DNA of 64,000 bases. Origin: Alphaproteobacteria bacterium (GTDB lineage Bacteria > Pseudomonadota > Alphaproteobacteria > UBA6615). Below are positions 10,113 through 20,431 of the stretch, one piece after another. Positions within the stretch are counted from its first letter, which is position 1. Every line of letters starts with the position of its first letter. The stretch is taken from the NCBI GenBank assembly GCA_021774445.1, contig JAJFJA010000046.1:112562-176561 (forward strand). Reading direction: 5' to 3'. The notes under the pieces were generated by a model that saw nothing but the letters and a program-made list of their open reading frames with translations, was not told the DNA's origin and ran no database searches. Made by a program: the position numbers and the translations under genes.

Positions 10113-11036
10113 TCAGCTACTGAGTTTCGCGACCTCGGCCGCAAAATCATCCTCTTTGCGCTCTACGCCCTCGCCCAAGCCGAACCGTATGAATCCGGCA
10201 ATCTTGACGGGTGCACCCGCGGTCGTGCCGGCGGCCTCGATGACCTTGGAGATCTTGCTTTCATTGTCGACGACGAAAGTTTGTTCGAGCAGCACGACCT
10301 CTTCATAAAATTTGCGCAACCGACCCTCGACCATTTTTGCGATGATCTCGTCCGGCCGTCCCGATGCCTTCGCCTGTTCCGTGAGCACCGCACGCTCACG
10401 CTCCAGCGCGGCGCCATCGACTGAACCAATATCGAGAAATTGTGGCTGCGCCGCGGCGATGTGCATCGCCAGCTGCTTCCCTTGGCTCTCCAGGGCCGCC
10501 GCGTCGCCCCCGGACTCCAGACCAACCAGCACCCCGATCCGCCCCAACCCGGGCACGGTCTGATTATGCATATAGGCGACGACGACCCCTTCCGATACGG
10601 CCATCGTCGTAACCCGCCGAACCGAAATATTCTCGCCGATGGTCGCAATCAAGCTTGTGACCTCGTCACTTACCGAATGACCGCTTCCCGGATAGTCGGC
10701 AGCCATGAGCCCCTCAAGCGTGCCGTCCGAACCCAGCGCTATATCGGCGACGGCCGCCACGAACTGCTGAAATTGCTCGTTCCGGGCCACGAAATCGGTC
10801 TCGCTGTTGACTTCGACCATCGCCCCACGGGCGCCGTCGGTCCGCACGCCGACCAACCCCTCGGCCGCTACCCGGCCCGCCTTCTTCGCCGCGGCCGACA
10901 GACCCTTTTTGCGCAGCCAGTCGACCGCCGCTTCCATATCGCCGGAAGCTTCGCCCAGCGCCTTCTTGCAATCCATCATTCCAGCGCCGGTCTTTTCTCG
11001 CAATTGCTTGACCAGCGCGGCCGTAATCTCAGCCAT
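10113..11036 (-). CDS. tsf: Tsf, elongation factor Ts
   Basis: Guanine-nucleotide exchange factor for EF-Tu. The start is placed at ATG 11036 ([12 protein letters not shown]), because the open frame upstream to 11102 has no family similarity. The 307 residues begin with the UBA-like domain and the signature [19 protein letters not shown] (about residues 15-33). [13 protein letters not shown] follows, carrying the Thr-Asp-Phe-Val EF-Tu contact. It lies 69 bases downstream of rpsB and is probably co-transcribed with it. Confidence 0.97.
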   Translation of the reverse strand: MAEITAALVKQLREKTGAGMMDCKKALGEASGDMEAAVDWLRKKGLSAAAKKAGRVAAEGLVGVRTDGARGAMVEVNSETDFVARNEQFQQFVAAVADIALGSDGTLEGLMAADYPGSGHSVSDEVTSLIATIGENISVRRVTTMAVSEGVVVAYMHNQTVPGLGRIGVLVGLESGGDAAALESQGKQLAMHIAAAQPQFLDIGSVDGAALERERAVLTEQAKASGRPDEIIAKMVEGRLRKFYEEVVLLEQTFVVDNESKISKVIEAAGTTAGAPVKIAGFIRFGLGEGVERKEDDFAAEVAKLSS

Positions 11037-11105
11037 TCTGTCTTTCCTCGCATGCCATGATGATATGGCGACTATTCGAACCCTGCGCTCGTCGACGGGC
11101 AAATG

Positions 11106-11954
11106 TTAGGACGCGCTAACCGCCTCCTCGGGGGCTGCCGCCGCAATCGGCGCCACGGCCTCGGCCGCCGCCTCCGGTTTTGCCGGCTCCACCGGTTCCT
11201 CGACAACAGGAACCTCAACCACCGCAGGCTCTTCGGCGGCACCCGCATCGACCCCTGACGCCGCAAGCTCTTGTTGCAGACCATCGAGCACCGCGCCGGC
11301 GAACAAGTCGCAATAGCATTGGATTGCCCGCATGGCGTCGTCATTTCCGGGCACCGGAAGATCGACGGAGTTTGGATTGGAGTTGCTGTCGACGATGCCG
11401 ATCACCGGGATCTTCAGCTTCCGGGCTTCGTGAACGGCAATCGCCTCCTTGTTGGTATCGATGACCACCAGCACGTCCGGCCGGCCACCCATCTCCTTGA
11501 TTCCACCCAAGGCACGCTCGAGCCTGTCGCGCTTGCGGGTTAGGTTCAGGAGTTCTTTCTTGGTCAGACCGACGCTCTCATTCGAGAGTTTGTCGTCTAG
11601 GTCGCGCAGTGTCTTGATCGAGTGAGAGATCGTCTTCCAGTTGGTCAGCATCCCGCCGAGCCAACGGTGATTCACATAATACTGCCCGCATCGCTTAGCG
11701 GAGTCCGCCACGATGTCGCTCGCCGCCCGCTTTGTGCCGACGAACAACACTCGCCCGCCATTGGCGGCGACGTCGCGCACGCGGTTCAGCGCCGCATACA
11801 TGATCGGCACGGTCTGCGTCAGATCCAGAATATGAATCCCGTTGCGGCTGCCGAATAAATACGGCGCCATATTGGGGTTCCAGCGTCTGGTCTGATGACC
11901 GAAATGCACGCCAGCCTCAAGCAGCTGGCGCATGGTAAATGTCGGGACTGCCAT
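11106..11954 (-). CDS. rpsB: RpsB, 30S ribosomal protein S2
   Basis: S2 of the small ribosomal subunit. It has 282 residues, beginning [31 protein letters not shown], with typical later motifs ([34 protein letters not shown]). The last 50 or so residues are a low-complexity Ala/Glu/Val/Pro tail, longer than E. coli S2 (241 residues) but common in alphaproteobacteria. A strong ribosome binding site (AAAGG) precedes ATG. The 170-base leader upstream looks structured and is annotated separately. Confidence 0.97.
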   Translation of the reverse strand: MAVPTFTMRQLLEAGVHFGHQTRRWNPNMAPYLFGSRNGIHILDLTQTVPIMYAALNRVRDVAANGGRVLFVGTKRAASDIVADSAKRCGQYYVNHRWLGGMLTNWKTISHSIKTLRDLDDKLSNESVGLTKKELLNLTRKRDRLERALGGIKEMGGRPDVLVVIDTNKEAIAVHEARKLKIPVIGIVDSNSNPNSVDLPVPGNDDAMRAIQCYCDLFAGAVLDGLQQELAASGVDAGAAEEPAVVEVPVVEEPVEPAKPEAAAEAVAPIAAAAPEEAVSAS

Positions 11955-12124
11955 CCTTTGTCCTTCTCCGGTTAGACCTCCGCGGGGAGTAATTTAGCGG
12001 CAATGCCCGCCAAACACCGGAACGACCGAACGGGATGTCTCCCCGCTGACCGAACCCCACGTGTGGATTGAGCGCCGTAGCGCCGGGCGCGTATAGCTCG
12101 GAAGCCCTGGAATAGCAAGGAGTT
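11955..12124 (-). promoter_or_regulatory. Candidate structured mRNA leader of rpsB
   Basis: The 170 bases between dnaE and rpsB hold a perfect 8-base inverted repeat: CTCCCCGC at 12039-12046 pairs with GCGGGGAG at 11982-11989. Smaller hairpins lie between the arms (for example CGGG/CCCG and CGG/CCG pairs). The downstream arm lies about 30 bases before the rpsB start, so pairing could affect ribosome access. In E. coli, S2 controls its own mRNA through a leader (t44-type RNA). By analogy, and as inference only, this could be an alphaproteobacterial S2 leader. Confidence 0.4.
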
Positions 12125-15100
12125 TTACAGCTCCTGCACGTCAACGATCCCGTTGAGAGAGCGGATCGCAGCCTGAATCTGCTGGCTGCACATGAACCTG
12201 CCGTCTAGGGCAATCTCGATCTCCTGGTCGCCGGTCGGAACCACGATGCTGACCCGGCCCTTGCCCTTGCCCGCCGCCTCGCGCTCAATCAGTCCCTTCA
12301 GCGGCCCCAGGGCGGCCGTCTCACCAAGCCAAATCTGCATGCCCGTGGCCGTTTCGGCCGCCGCGTCGTCCAGCAACGCGACCCGCTGACCGTTCAACTT
12401 GACCTGATCGTCATCCAACCGCGCGGCGGCGGTAATCAGCAAAGGCCTATCGCCGTCCAACAGCGCCTCTGCCTCCGCCAGGATCTCAGAGAACAACATG
12501 ATTTCGCTGACCCCGTCCTGGTCGGAAAGCTGGATAAAGGCGTAGCGCGACCCCTTCTGCGAGGTTCGAACCTGCTTGCCCAGCACCACCCCCGCCAGCT
12601 TCACCCGCGCTGATCCCCCGGCCCCCTGTACAGTCGTCAGCAGGGATGTAGACGGCACCACGCCGAGCCGCACCAGAGCGGTCCCATAGGCGTCCAGCGG
12701 GTGCGCCGATAGATAGAAGCCGATCGCATCCAATTCCCTCTGCAGGCGCTCCGCTTGCGGCCAATCCGGCATCTCCGGCAGTGGTGCTGCCTGCGCCGCG
12801 CCGCCGACACTGTCTCCGAACAGGTTGCTCTGCCCCGATTTTCGGTCCTGCTGCGCCGATTGGGCATGACTCAGCAACAGATCAAGCGACGCAGCGATCC
12901 GCGCTCTATTTGCCACCATGCCGTCAAAGGCACCGCCCGCCGCCAAATTCTCTAGCTGGCGCTTGTTGATCACTTGCGGGTCGATCCGCCCGGCAAAGTC
13001 GAAAAGGTCGGCAAACGGACCGTTTTTCCCCCGCTCCGCCACCAATAGATCCATCGCCGCCCTGCCGACCCCCTTGATGGCCCCCAGAGCGTACCGAATG
13101 CCGAATTTCGACCCATCCTCCGGCACGTCGTCCAACGACAGCGCCTCGACGATGAAGTCGGCCTCGGAGCTGTTGAGATCCGGCGGCAGCAGCGGTACGC
13201 CCAGCCGCACCAATTCCTGGCGGAACTCGGCCAGCTTGTCGGTATTGTTCATGTCGTAGGACATCGTCGCGGCCAAAAACTCGACCGGAAAATGTGCCTT
13301 CAGATAGGCGGTGTGGTAGGCCACCAGCGCGTAGCCCGCCGAGTGGGCCTTGTTGAAGCCGTAACCCGCGAATTTATCTACCAGGTCGAAAACATACTCG
13401 GCTCGGTCGCGCGGTACGCCGCGCGCCTGCGCGCCCTCAACGAACGCCCCCCGCTGCGCATCCATTTCGGCCTTGATCTTCTTGCCCATGGCGCGCCGCA
13501 GCAAGTCGGCCTGACCGAGCGTGAATCCGGCGAAGACCTGGGCGATTTGCATCACCTGCTCTTGGTAGATAATGACGCCGTAGGTGTCTTCGACCACCGG
13601 CTCAATACTTTCGTGCAGAAACTCCGGCTTCTCTCGACCATGCTTGCACGCGGTGTATTTCGGGATGTTCTCCATCGGACCGGGACGATAGAGCGCCACC
13701 AGGGCGATAATGTCCTCGAAGGTATCGACCCGCGCCTCCCGCAGCAGACTGCGCATGCCCGGACTTTCAAACTGGAACACGCCCTTGGTATCGCCCCGGC
13801 TCATTAACTCGAAGGTTTTCTGGTCGTCGAGCGGCAGCGTTTCCAGATCCACCGCGATACCGCGCCGCGCCAGCAATTCGACCGCCCGCACCAACACGGT
13901 AAGGGTCTTCAGACCAAGAAAATCGAACTTCACCAAGCCGGCCAGTTCCACATATTTCATGTTGAACTGGGTCGCCATCAGCGGCGAGCGCGGATCGCGA
14001 AACAACGGCACGAGTTCCTGCAGCGGCCGGTCGCCGATGACCACACCCGCCGCGTGGGTGGAGGAATTCCGATACAGCCCCTCCAGCTGCAGCCCGATAT
14101 TGAGCAGCTGCGCCACGGCCTCGTCATCGCGCCGCATGTCCTGCAGTCGCTGATCTTGCTCGATCGCTTGCGCCAGCCCTACCGGATTGGCTGGATTGTT
14201 CGGCACCATCTTGGTGATGCGATCCACCTGACCGTACGGCATCTCCAACACCCGGCCGACGTCACGCAGCACCGCCCGCGCCTGCAACTTCCCGAAGGTG
14301 ATGATCTGCGCCACCCGATCCGCGCCGTATTTCTCCTGCACATAGTGGATGACCTCGTCGCGCCGATCTTGGCAGAAGTCGATATCGAAGTCCGGCATCG
14401 ACACCCGTTCCGGGTTTAGAAAGCGCTCGAACAGCAATCCCCAACGCAGCGGGTCCAGGTCGGTGATCGTTAGCGCCCAGGCCACCACCGAGCCGGCGCC
14501 GGAGCCCCGTCCCGGACCCACCGGGATACCCTGCCGTTTGGCCCATTTGATAAAATCGGCGACGATCAGGAAATAGCCGGCGAAACCCATTTGCACGATC
14601 ACGTCCAGCTCGAAGTGCAGCCGCTCCCGGTAGCGGTCGCCGGCCTCCTGACGGGTGGCGCTGTCCATGTCCTTCATAAAGACATGGCGTTCCAGGCGAT
14701 CCTCCAGCCCGGCGGCCGACTGGGCCCGCACCTCGTCGGCCTCGCTCAAGCCGCTCTCGGTCTCGAACGGCGGCAAGATCGGCTTGCGGGTCGTCGGCAT
14801 GAATGCGCAACGCTGCGCGATAACGATCGTATTGTCGACCGCCTCGGGCAGATCGTCGAACAACGTCCGCATCTCCTGCGCCGTCTTGAAGCGATGTTCC
14901 GGTGTGACCCGCCGCCGATCGGTCTGGGACACATAATTGCCCCCCGCGACGCACAACAGTGCGTCGTGCGCGGCGTACATCTCGGCGGCCCCAAAAAACG
15001 GCTCGTTGGTGGCCACCAACGGTAGGTCGCGGCTGTAGGCCAAATCGATCAGCCCGGGCTCGATTTGATCTTCGATGTCCAAGCCGTGCCGCTGCAACTC

Positions 15101-15637
15101 CACATAAAGACGCGCCGGAAACAGCGCCTCCAACCGTGCCACCATTGCCAGCGCCGCGGGCCCCTGCCCTTGCCCCAACAGCCGGCCAACCGCGCCTTTC
15201 GGTCCGCCCGTGAGGGCGATCAGCCCAGCGGTCTTGCCCTCCAGGTCGTTCAAAGACAGCTGTGGATCCTGCCCCGGCTCGCCTTCCAGGAACGACTTGC
15301 TGACCAGGTCCAGAAGGTTCTGATATCCCGCCTCGTTCTGCACAAGCACGACCAGTTGGTCCGGTACCTGTCCCGGCCCGGCCTTTTTCAGGCCGCCGCC
15401 GCCATCCTCATCGAGGCTGATCGCCAGCTGACACCCGACGATCGGCTGCACACCCTTGCCCGCGGCAGCCATGGCGAATTCAAGCGCGCCGAAAAGATTG
15501 CCGCTGTCGGCGACCGCCACGGCCGGCATCTGCTCGCGCACACAGGCAGTAACCAGATCCGGAACCTTGATCGCCCCTTCGGTGAGCGAGTAGGCGGTAT
15601 GCACCCGAAGATGCACAAAATCGGCGTGTGATGACAT
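12125..15637 (-). CDS. dnaE: DnaE, DNA polymerase III alpha subunit
   Basis: Catalytic subunit of the replicative polymerase. It has 1170 residues, a normal DnaE1 length. The N-terminal PHP domain begins HLRVHTAYSLTEGA (about residues 9-22). The palm carries the catalytic aspartates in PDFDIDFCQDRRDE near residue 413. Tandem helix-hairpin-helix (about 830-900), an OB fold (VKLAGVVLGKQVRTSQKGS near 1015) and the C-terminal tau-binding tail follow. It lies upstream of rpsB as in other alphaproteobacteria and is separated by 82 bases from the amidotransferase gene. Confidence 0.97.
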   Translation of the reverse strand: MSSHADFVHLRVHTAYSLTEGAIKVPDLVTACVREQMPAVAVADSGNLFGALEFAMAAAGKGVQPIVGCQLAISLDEDGGGGLKKAGPGQVPDQLVVLVQNEAGYQNLLDLVSKSFLEGEPGQDPQLSLNDLEGKTAGLIALTGGPKGAVGRLLGQGQGPAALAMVARLEALFPARLYVELQRHGLDIEDQIEPGLIDLAYSRDLPLVATNEPFFGAAEMYAAHDALLCVAGGNYVSQTDRRRVTPEHRFKTAQEMRTLFDDLPEAVDNTIVIAQRCAFMPTTRKPILPPFETESGLSEADEVRAQSAAGLEDRLERHVFMKDMDSATRQEAGDRYRERLHFELDVIVQMGFAGYFLIVADFIKWAKRQGIPVGPGRGSGAGSVVAWALTITDLDPLRWGLLFERFLNPERVSMPDFDIDFCQDRRDEVIHYVQEKYGADRVAQIITFGKLQARAVLRDVGRVLEMPYGQVDRITKMVPNNPANPVGLAQAIEQDQRLQDMRRDDEAVAQLLNIGLQLEGLYRNSSTHAAGVVIGDRPLQELVPLFRDPRSPLMATQFNMKYVELAGLVKFDFLGLKTLTVLVRAVELLARRGIAVDLETLPLDDQKTFELMSRGDTKGVFQFESPGMRSLLREARVDTFEDIIALVALYRPGPMENIPKYTACKHGREKPEFLHESIEPVVEDTYGVIIYQEQVMQIAQVFAGFTLGQADLLRRAMGKKIKAEMDAQRGAFVEGAQARGVPRDRAEYVFDLVDKFAGYGFNKAHSAGYALVAYHTAYLKAHFPVEFLAATMSYDMNNTDKLAEFRQELVRLGVPLLPPDLNSSEADFIVEALSLDDVPEDGSKFGIRYALGAIKGVGRAAMDLLVAERGKNGPFADLFDFAGRIDPQVINKRQLENLAAGGAFDGMVANRARIAASLDLLLSHAQSAQQDRKSGQSNLFGDSVGGAAQAAPLPEMPDWPQAERLQRELDAIGFYLSAHPLDAYGTALVRLGVVPSTSLLTTVQGAGGSARVKLAGVVLGKQVRTSQKGSRYAFIQLSDQDGVSEIMLFSEILAEAEALLDGDRPLLITAAARLDDDQVKLNGQRVALLDDAAAETATGMQIWLGETAALGPLKGLIEREAAGKGKGRVSIVVPTGDQEIEIALDGRFMCSQQIQAAIRSLNGIVDVQEL

Positions 15638-15719
15638 GAACCTACCGGCGACTCGACACTAACAACGGTCAGCGTGACATGTCCCGCCGACGGTCTCCAG
15701 CCGCTCCGCGCCAACCAAC

Positions 15720-16484
15720 CTAAAACGGCTCCAGACGAATCGCTTCGCCCGGCTCCGCAATCAGGATCGTCGAGGGCGGCACTTGCTCCCAGTCGTCCTG
15801 GGCGCTGTCCAGCGGCTCGGAAACGATGACCAGCCGATCGTCCCGGCTCGAAAAATACAACGATGGCGCGGCATTGTCGGTGGAGTATCGCACCGCGTAG
15901 AATCGTTCCCCATCCGAGATCGAAGAGGTGAATCTCAACGGTGCCTTGATGCCGGCCGCGCGCATGATGTCGACGACCCGCCCCACCGAGCGTCTCAGCG
16001 ACCCGACAACATCATCCCCAAGACCGTCCGCCAGCATCAGCAGGAATACGACCTCGCTGTCTGTCGTCCCCTGCCGGTAATCATAGAGCTCATCCGGAAC
16101 GAGGTTCTCGAGCTGCCGGCGTACCTTGTTGTATTGCCCCACCTGCCCGTTATGCATGAACAGCCATCGCCCGTGTGTGAAGGGGTGGCAATTCTGCCGG
16201 CTGGTGGCGGTCCCGGTTGAGGCGCGCACATGGGCGAAAAACGCCCCGGCACGAATTTGATGCGCGAGGCTGCGTAGGTTCGCATCATTCCAGGCCGGCA
16301 TTACCTCATGATACACACCCGGCTCGACCCGCTCCCGATACCAGCCGATGCCGAACCCGTCGCCGTTGGTGCCGGTCTTCGCTTCCAATGCGTTTAGACT
16401 TTGGTCGATAAGGGAGTGTTTCGGGGCGTATAGCAGTTCTTCCAGATAAATCGGCGGGCCTTTATAGGTTAGCCAGCGGCACAT
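15720..16484 (-). CDS. Class II glutamine amidotransferase, YafJ/EgtC-like
   Basis: A stand-alone N-terminal-nucleophile glutaminase-type hydrolase of 254 residues. Cys2 (MCRWLTYKG) would be the nucleophile after Met removal. Downstream are the glutamine-binding and oxyanion motifs: GDGFGIGWY near 42-50, AHVRASTGT near 84, NCHPFTHGRWLFMHNGQV near 98-115, and TTDSE near 140. The family includes EgtC (gamma-glutamyl hydrolysis in ergothioneine synthesis) and YafJ, whose role is unknown. No egtB or egtD gene is nearby, so the substrate cannot be named. It sits between lolD (9-base gap) and dnaE, an unusual position. Confidence 0.8.
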   Translation of the reverse strand: MCRWLTYKGPPIYLEELLYAPKHSLIDQSLNALEAKTGTNGDGFGIGWYRERVEPGVYHEVMPAWNDANLRSLAHQIRAGAFFAHVRASTGTATSRQNCHPFTHGRWLFMHNGQVGQYNKVRRQLENLVPDELYDYRQGTTDSEVVFLLMLADGLGDDVVGSLRRSVGRVVDIMRAAGIKAPLRFTSSISDGERFYAVRYSTDNAAPSLYFSSRDDRLVIVSEPLDSAQDDWEQVPPSTILIAEPGEAIRLEPF

Positions 16485-16493
16485 GCGGCGCTC

Positions 16494-17189
16494 CTATTGC
16501 CATGCATCCTCGACATATCCCTCGCGCAGCGTGATCGCCCGATCCATTCGCTTCGCCAGCTCGAAGTTATGCGTCGCCACCAGCGCCGCCAGCTTGGTTT
16601 CCCGTACCAGAGCGACAAGCTGGCCAAAGACGTCTTCGGCTGTCACCGGATCAAGATTGCCTGTCGGCTCGTCCGCCAGCAAAACCCGCGGTTGATTGGC
16701 GATCGCTCGGACAATCGCAACACGTTGCTGTTCGCCACCGCTGAGCCGCGCCGGCCGGTGGCTAACGCGCTCCGCCAGCCCAACGGAGTCCAGCAATTTC
16801 TGCGCCCCGATACGTGCTGCCCCACGGCCTTTACCGTTGATCATCTGCGGCAGCATCACATTTTCCAGCGCCGAGAACTCCGGCAGCAAGTGATGAAACT
16901 GATAGATGAAGCCCAACTGCGTCAGCCGCAGCCGGGTCCGCCCGGATTCAGATAACCGCCCGCAATCCATCCCGTTAATGGTAACCGCGCCCGCATCCGG
17001 CTTTTCCAGCAATCCGGCGATATGCAGCAAGGTCGACTTGCCGGAACCCGACGGTCCAACCAGGGCCACCATCTCTCCGGGGGCAATCGCGAGAGAGACA
17101 TCGCGCAGGATCTTAAGCGGCTGACCTGCTTGCGAAAAAGTCCGCTCGACGGCAACCAGAGTGAGGGCGTGGGGCCCGCTCTCACTCAT
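16494..17189 (-). CDS. lolD: LolD, lipoprotein-releasing ABC transporter ATPase
   Basis: ATPase of LolCDE, which extracts outer-membrane lipoproteins from the inner membrane and passes them to LolA. It has 231 residues. Walker A is GPSGSGKST (about 45-53), the LolD-type Q-loop region reads [20 protein letters not shown], the ABC signature is [10 protein letters not shown] and Walker B is [12 protein letters not shown]. It overlaps the upstream lolC/E gene by 8 bases, so the two are translationally coupled. Confidence 0.95.
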   Translation of the reverse strand: MSESGPHALTLVAVERTFSQAGQPLKILRDVSLAIAPGEMVALVGPSGSGKSTLLHIAGLLEKPDAGAVTINGMDCGRLSESGRTRLRLTQLGFIYQFHHLLPEFSALENVMLPQMINGKGRGAARIGAQKLLDSVGLAERVSHRPARLSGGEQQRVAIVRAIANQPRVLLADEPTGNLDPVTAEDVFGQLVALVRETKLAALVATHNFELAKRMDRAITLREGYVEDAWQ

Positions 17190-18432
17190 AACGCAGCGCC
17201 TCCACCGGATCGAGCCGCGCCGCCCGCCAGCTCGGATAGAGCGTCGCCAGCAACGACAGAACCAGCGCCATCAGTATGACCGAAACCACTTCGCTCGGAT
17301 CCACCTCGGCCGGTAGCTGGCTCAGGAAGTAGATCTCCGCCGAAAACAATTCAGTCCCGGTGAGCCCCTCGAGAAACCCTTTTATCGCGTCGATATTCGC
17401 CGCGAACACCAAACCCAACACCGTTCCCGCCAATGTCCCGATAACGCCGATGCTGGCGCCCGCGATGAAGAAGATTCGCATCACCATGCCACGCGACGCC
17501 CCCATCGTGCGCAAGATCGCGATATCCCCGCCTTTGTCCTTCACCAGCATGATCAAGCTCGAGATGATATTGAACGCAGCGACCACGATAATCAGCGTCA
17601 GGATCAAGAACATCACATTACGTTCGACCTGTAATGCATTGAAAAAACTAGAATTTGCCTGCTGCCAATCAAATACCCGAGCCCGTGTCCCCAAAGCCCG
17701 ATCCAACACCGGCCGCACGGCGCCCACCCGGTCGGCATGATCGATCATGACCTCGAGTTGGCTTACCGACTGCGGCAACTGGAAATAAGTTTGCGCGGCT
17801 TCCATCGGCATGAAGACGAAGGTGCTGTCATATTCGAACATCCCGACCTGGAACGTCCCTACGACCCTATAGGCCCGCACCCTTGGCACCGTACCGAAGG
17901 CCGTCACCGTCCCCCGGGGCGAGATCAGGGTAACCTCATCGCCCGGTACGATGGCCAGTTGCCGCGCCAGCGCGCCTCCCAAAATCACCGCGTTATCCCC
18001 GGTAAAGGCCTCCAAGGCCCCCTGCGACGTACCTTCCGCCACGATTGTTCGGGCCTTTAGATCCTCCGGCCGCACGCCACGCACCATCACCCCGGCGGCA
18101 CCGCTGTCGCTGCTGGCGAGAACCTGGCCTTGAACCAGCGGCGTCACCGACACCACATCGTCGAGCTGCCGCAACTCCGCCAGCAGGTCCTCATAATTGG
18201 TCAGCGCGGGACCCTGCACCGCCATCACCGCAAAATGACCGTTCAGTCCGAGGATCCGCCCCAATAGCTCTGTACGGAAGCCGTTCATTACCGACAGCAC
18301 GATAATCAAGGTCGCCACGCCAAGCGCGATACCCAGCAGCGAGAACGCGGCGATGACCGATATGAACCCTTCCTGCCGCCGCGCCCGCATATAGCGCCCG
18401 GCGACCATCCATTCAGCCCGGGAGAACATCAC
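17182..18432 (-). CDS. LolC/LolE, lipoprotein-releasing ABC transporter permease
   Basis: Membrane subunit of the lipoprotein-release transporter. It has 416 residues: one N-terminal membrane helix (about 25-50), a large periplasmic domain (about 50-260), and three C-terminal helices (about 270-400) with FtsX-fold motifs ([29 protein letters not shown]). Alphaproteobacteria usually have one such gene, which serves as both LolC and LolE, so I give no single symbol. It lies 28 bases after the proS end and overlaps lolD by 8 bases. Confidence 0.93.
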   Translation of the reverse strand: MMFSRAEWMVAGRYMRARRQEGFISVIAAFSLLGIALGVATLIIVLSVMNGFRTELLGRILGLNGHFAVMAVQGPALTNYEDLLAELRQLDDVVSVTPLVQGQVLASSDSGAAGVMVRGVRPEDLKARTIVAEGTSQGALEAFTGDNAVILGGALARQLAIVPGDEVTLISPRGTVTAFGTVPRVRAYRVVGTFQVGMFEYDSTFVFMPMEAAQTYFQLPQSVSQLEVMIDHADRVGAVRPVLDRALGTRARVFDWQQANSSFFNALQVERNVMFLILTLIIVVAAFNIISSLIMLVKDKGGDIAILRTMGASRGMVMRIFFIAGASIGVIGTLAGTVLGLVFAANIDAIKGFLEGLTGTELFSAEIYFLSQLPAEVDPSEVVSVILMALVLSLLATLYPSWRAARLDPVEALRYE

Positions 18433-18460
18433 ACCCTCGCCTTGTGATTGTTGCCAGCGG

Positions 18461-19786
18461 TCAAACGCCCGCTTTGGCCGTGACCCAATTGCGGATCTCG
18501 TCTAGCGACATTTCCTGCGCCTCGCCACCGGCCCGCGCCTGCAGCTCGACCTTGCCGTTCTTCAGTCCACGTGGCCCGACGGTGATCCGCCACGGCAACC
18601 CGATTAGCTCCATATCGGCGAACTTGGCCCCGGCGCGCTCATCTCTATCATCGTAGAGAACCGAAAGTCCCGCCCGTTGGATGAACCCGTAGAGATCGTT
18701 ACACGCCCTGTCGCAGTCGCCGTCACCCGACTTCAGATTGACCACACCAATGAGGTAAGGCGCCACGGCCTCCGGCCAAATAATACCTTTGTCGTCGTGA
18801 CTGGCCTCAATAATAGTCCCGACCAACCGTGAGACTCCGATACCGTAGCTCCCCATTTCGAGGGCTACTCGGTTGCCATCGGGACCCTGCACAACGGCAC
18901 CCATTGGCTCGGAATACTTCGTACCGAAATAGAAGATCTGACCGACTTCAATGCCTCGCCCCTGTACCAACCGGCCCTCGTCGACAGGACACTTTTCGGG
19001 CACATGTAGCTCGTCGGTTGCCGCATAATGGCTCGTCCACTGATCGACCACCGGCTGCAAATCGCTGTCGTAGTCCAACTCAGCGCTCGGCATTTTCATT
19101 TCGAGCAGCGCCTTGTCGCAGAACACCGCACTTTCGCCGGTATCGGCCAGCACCACGAATTCGTGGCTCAGGTCACCGCCGATCGGGCCGGTATCGGCCC
19201 GCATCGGAATTGCCTGCAGGCCCATGCGCTTGAACGTCCGCAGATAGGCGATGAACATCTTGTTGTAGGAATGCCTGGCGCCCGCAAAATCGAGATCGAA
19301 CGAATAATTGTCCTTCATCAGGAACTCGCGCCCGCGCATCACGCCGAAACGCGGCCGCACCTCATCCCGGAACTTCCACTGGATGTGGTAGAGGTTCAGT
19401 GGCAGGTCGCGGTAGCTCGAGACATCTGCGGCGAGGATATCGGTAATCAACTCTTCGTTGGTCGGCCCATAGAGCAACTCGCGGTCATGACGATCCGTAA
19501 TCCGCAGCATCTCCTTGCCGTAATCGTCATAGCGTCCCGACTTGCGCCACAAATCGGCCGGCTGGATCGTCGGCATCAGGATCTCCTGCGCGCCCGAGGC
19601 GTCTTGCTCTTCGCGAACGATCTGCTCCAACCGTCGCAGCACCCGCATCCCCAGGGGCAGCCAGCTATAGATCCCGGCACTGGCCTGCCGCACCATACCC
19701 GCCCGCAGCATCAGCCGATGCGAGACAATCTGCGCCTCGGCGGGCGTTTCTCTTAGGGTCGGCAAGAATAGTTCGGAACGGCGCAT
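18461..19786 (-). CDS. proS: ProS, proline-tRNA ligase (short form without editing insert)
   Basis: Charges tRNA-Pro. I chose the ATG at 19786 ([10 protein letters not shown]), which has AAGG five bases upstream; the open frame extends 15 more codons to 19831 without similarity. The 441-residue product is a class II synthetase: motif 2 is in [17 protein letters not shown] and motif 3 in [14 protein letters not shown]-terminal anticodon-binding domain follows, with [19 protein letters not shown]. The roughly 180-residue INS editing domain of E. coli ProS between motifs 2 and 3 is missing, as is usual in alphaproteobacteria. Confidence 0.95.
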   Translation of the reverse strand: MRRSELFLPTLRETPAEAQIVSHRLMLRAGMVRQASAGIYSWLPLGMRVLRRLEQIVREEQDASGAQEILMPTIQPADLWRKSGRYDDYGKEMLRITDRHDRELLYGPTNEELITDILAADVSSYRDLPLNLYHIQWKFRDEVRPRFGVMRGREFLMKDNYSFDLDFAGARHSYNKMFIAYLRTFKRMGLQAIPMRADTGPIGGDLSHEFVVLADTGESAVFCDKALLEMKMPSAELDYDSDLQPVVDQWTSHYAATDELHVPEKCPVDEGRLVQGRGIEVGQIFYFGTKYSEPMGAVVQGPDGNRVALEMGSYGIGVSRLVGTIIEASHDDKGIIWPEAVAPYLIGVVNLKSGDGDCDRACNDLYGFIQRAGLSVLYDDRDERAGAKFADMELIGLPWRITVGPRGLKNGKVELQARAGGEAQEMSLDEIRNWVTAKAGV

Positions 19787-19854
19787 GTCTACCTTGATGC
19801 TTGGCGGCTGGAATCGCGAGAGAGTAGGCAAAGCCCTACCGGCTGTCTACGCCC

Positions 19855-20286
19855 CTAGCCGCCTGCCGCCTCGGATGCATCTCGGCACAGTCGCGCCAGC
19901 TCGTCCTCGGCCTGATCGCCGAGCGGCCGGCCGTTGAAGGTCGCTCGGCCCCGGCGGTCGACCTCAACCAGCCCCACTTGGATTCTGCCGGTATAATTCG
20001 CATCGCCACGCTTCGGTATGCCGAACCGATCCGCCAAGTCCACGGTAATCGGTATCTGAAAACGCTCCGGCAATTCAATGGCAGAACCACTGCCATAATC
20101 CGCCGTCGCCACCGGTCGCCCGCGCGAGTCGATGCCCGGCTGATATGCAACAGAGGCATCCGGAATATGGCGCGTGAGACGGCTGCAACTCTCCCGCGAG
20201 ACCTCCACTGTATCGGCTGAAACCGGCGTGGAGACGGAGAATCCGGCCAAAACAAGTATGAATCGGACGACCCACATGGCATCCAT
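19855..20286 (-). CDS. Secreted protein of unknown function
   Basis: A 143-residue exported protein; an in-frame ATG three codons in (20277) is an equally good start. It has a signal peptide (WVVRFILVLAGFSVSTPVSA, cleavage near residue 24). The mature part is about 118 residues with two cysteines (SCSRL near 34 and LARLCRDA near the end) that could form a disulfide. The middle, with AYQPGIDSRGRPVATADYG and IPITVDLADRFGIP, resembles uncharacterised proteins I associate with Rhodospirillales. No function can be assigned. It lies between proS (same strand) and the divergent purine permease. Confidence 0.7.
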   Translation of the reverse strand: MDAMWVVRFILVLAGFSVSTPVSADTVEVSRESCSRLTRHIPDASVAYQPGIDSRGRPVATADYGSGSAIELPERFQIPITVDLADRFGIPKRGDANYTGRIQVGLVEVDRRGRATFNGRPLGDQAEDELARLCRDASEAAGG

Positions 20287-20431
20287 CCTGGCGCCAACGC
20301 CTTAACAAAATAGTAACATCTTCGCCAAAATCCTGTTATCGATTCTCTCGCGAACGGGAAGATACGTTCGAATGGCCGGGCCAAAGAGCCCTCTGGCGCT
20401 GCGGCTCGGCGCATAACAGGGGGGCATTGTC

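Noticed and set aside
19836..20414. Minus-strand open frame of 192 codons overlapping the secreted protein gene
   Set aside because: The alternative frame (19855-20286) has a signal peptide and protein-like composition, while this one is Arg/Ser-rich and lacks both.
20287..20431. Purine riboswitch upstream of the permease gene
   Set aside because: The 145-base region does not show the conserved junction bases of a purine aptamer and is AT-rich only near 20305-20345.
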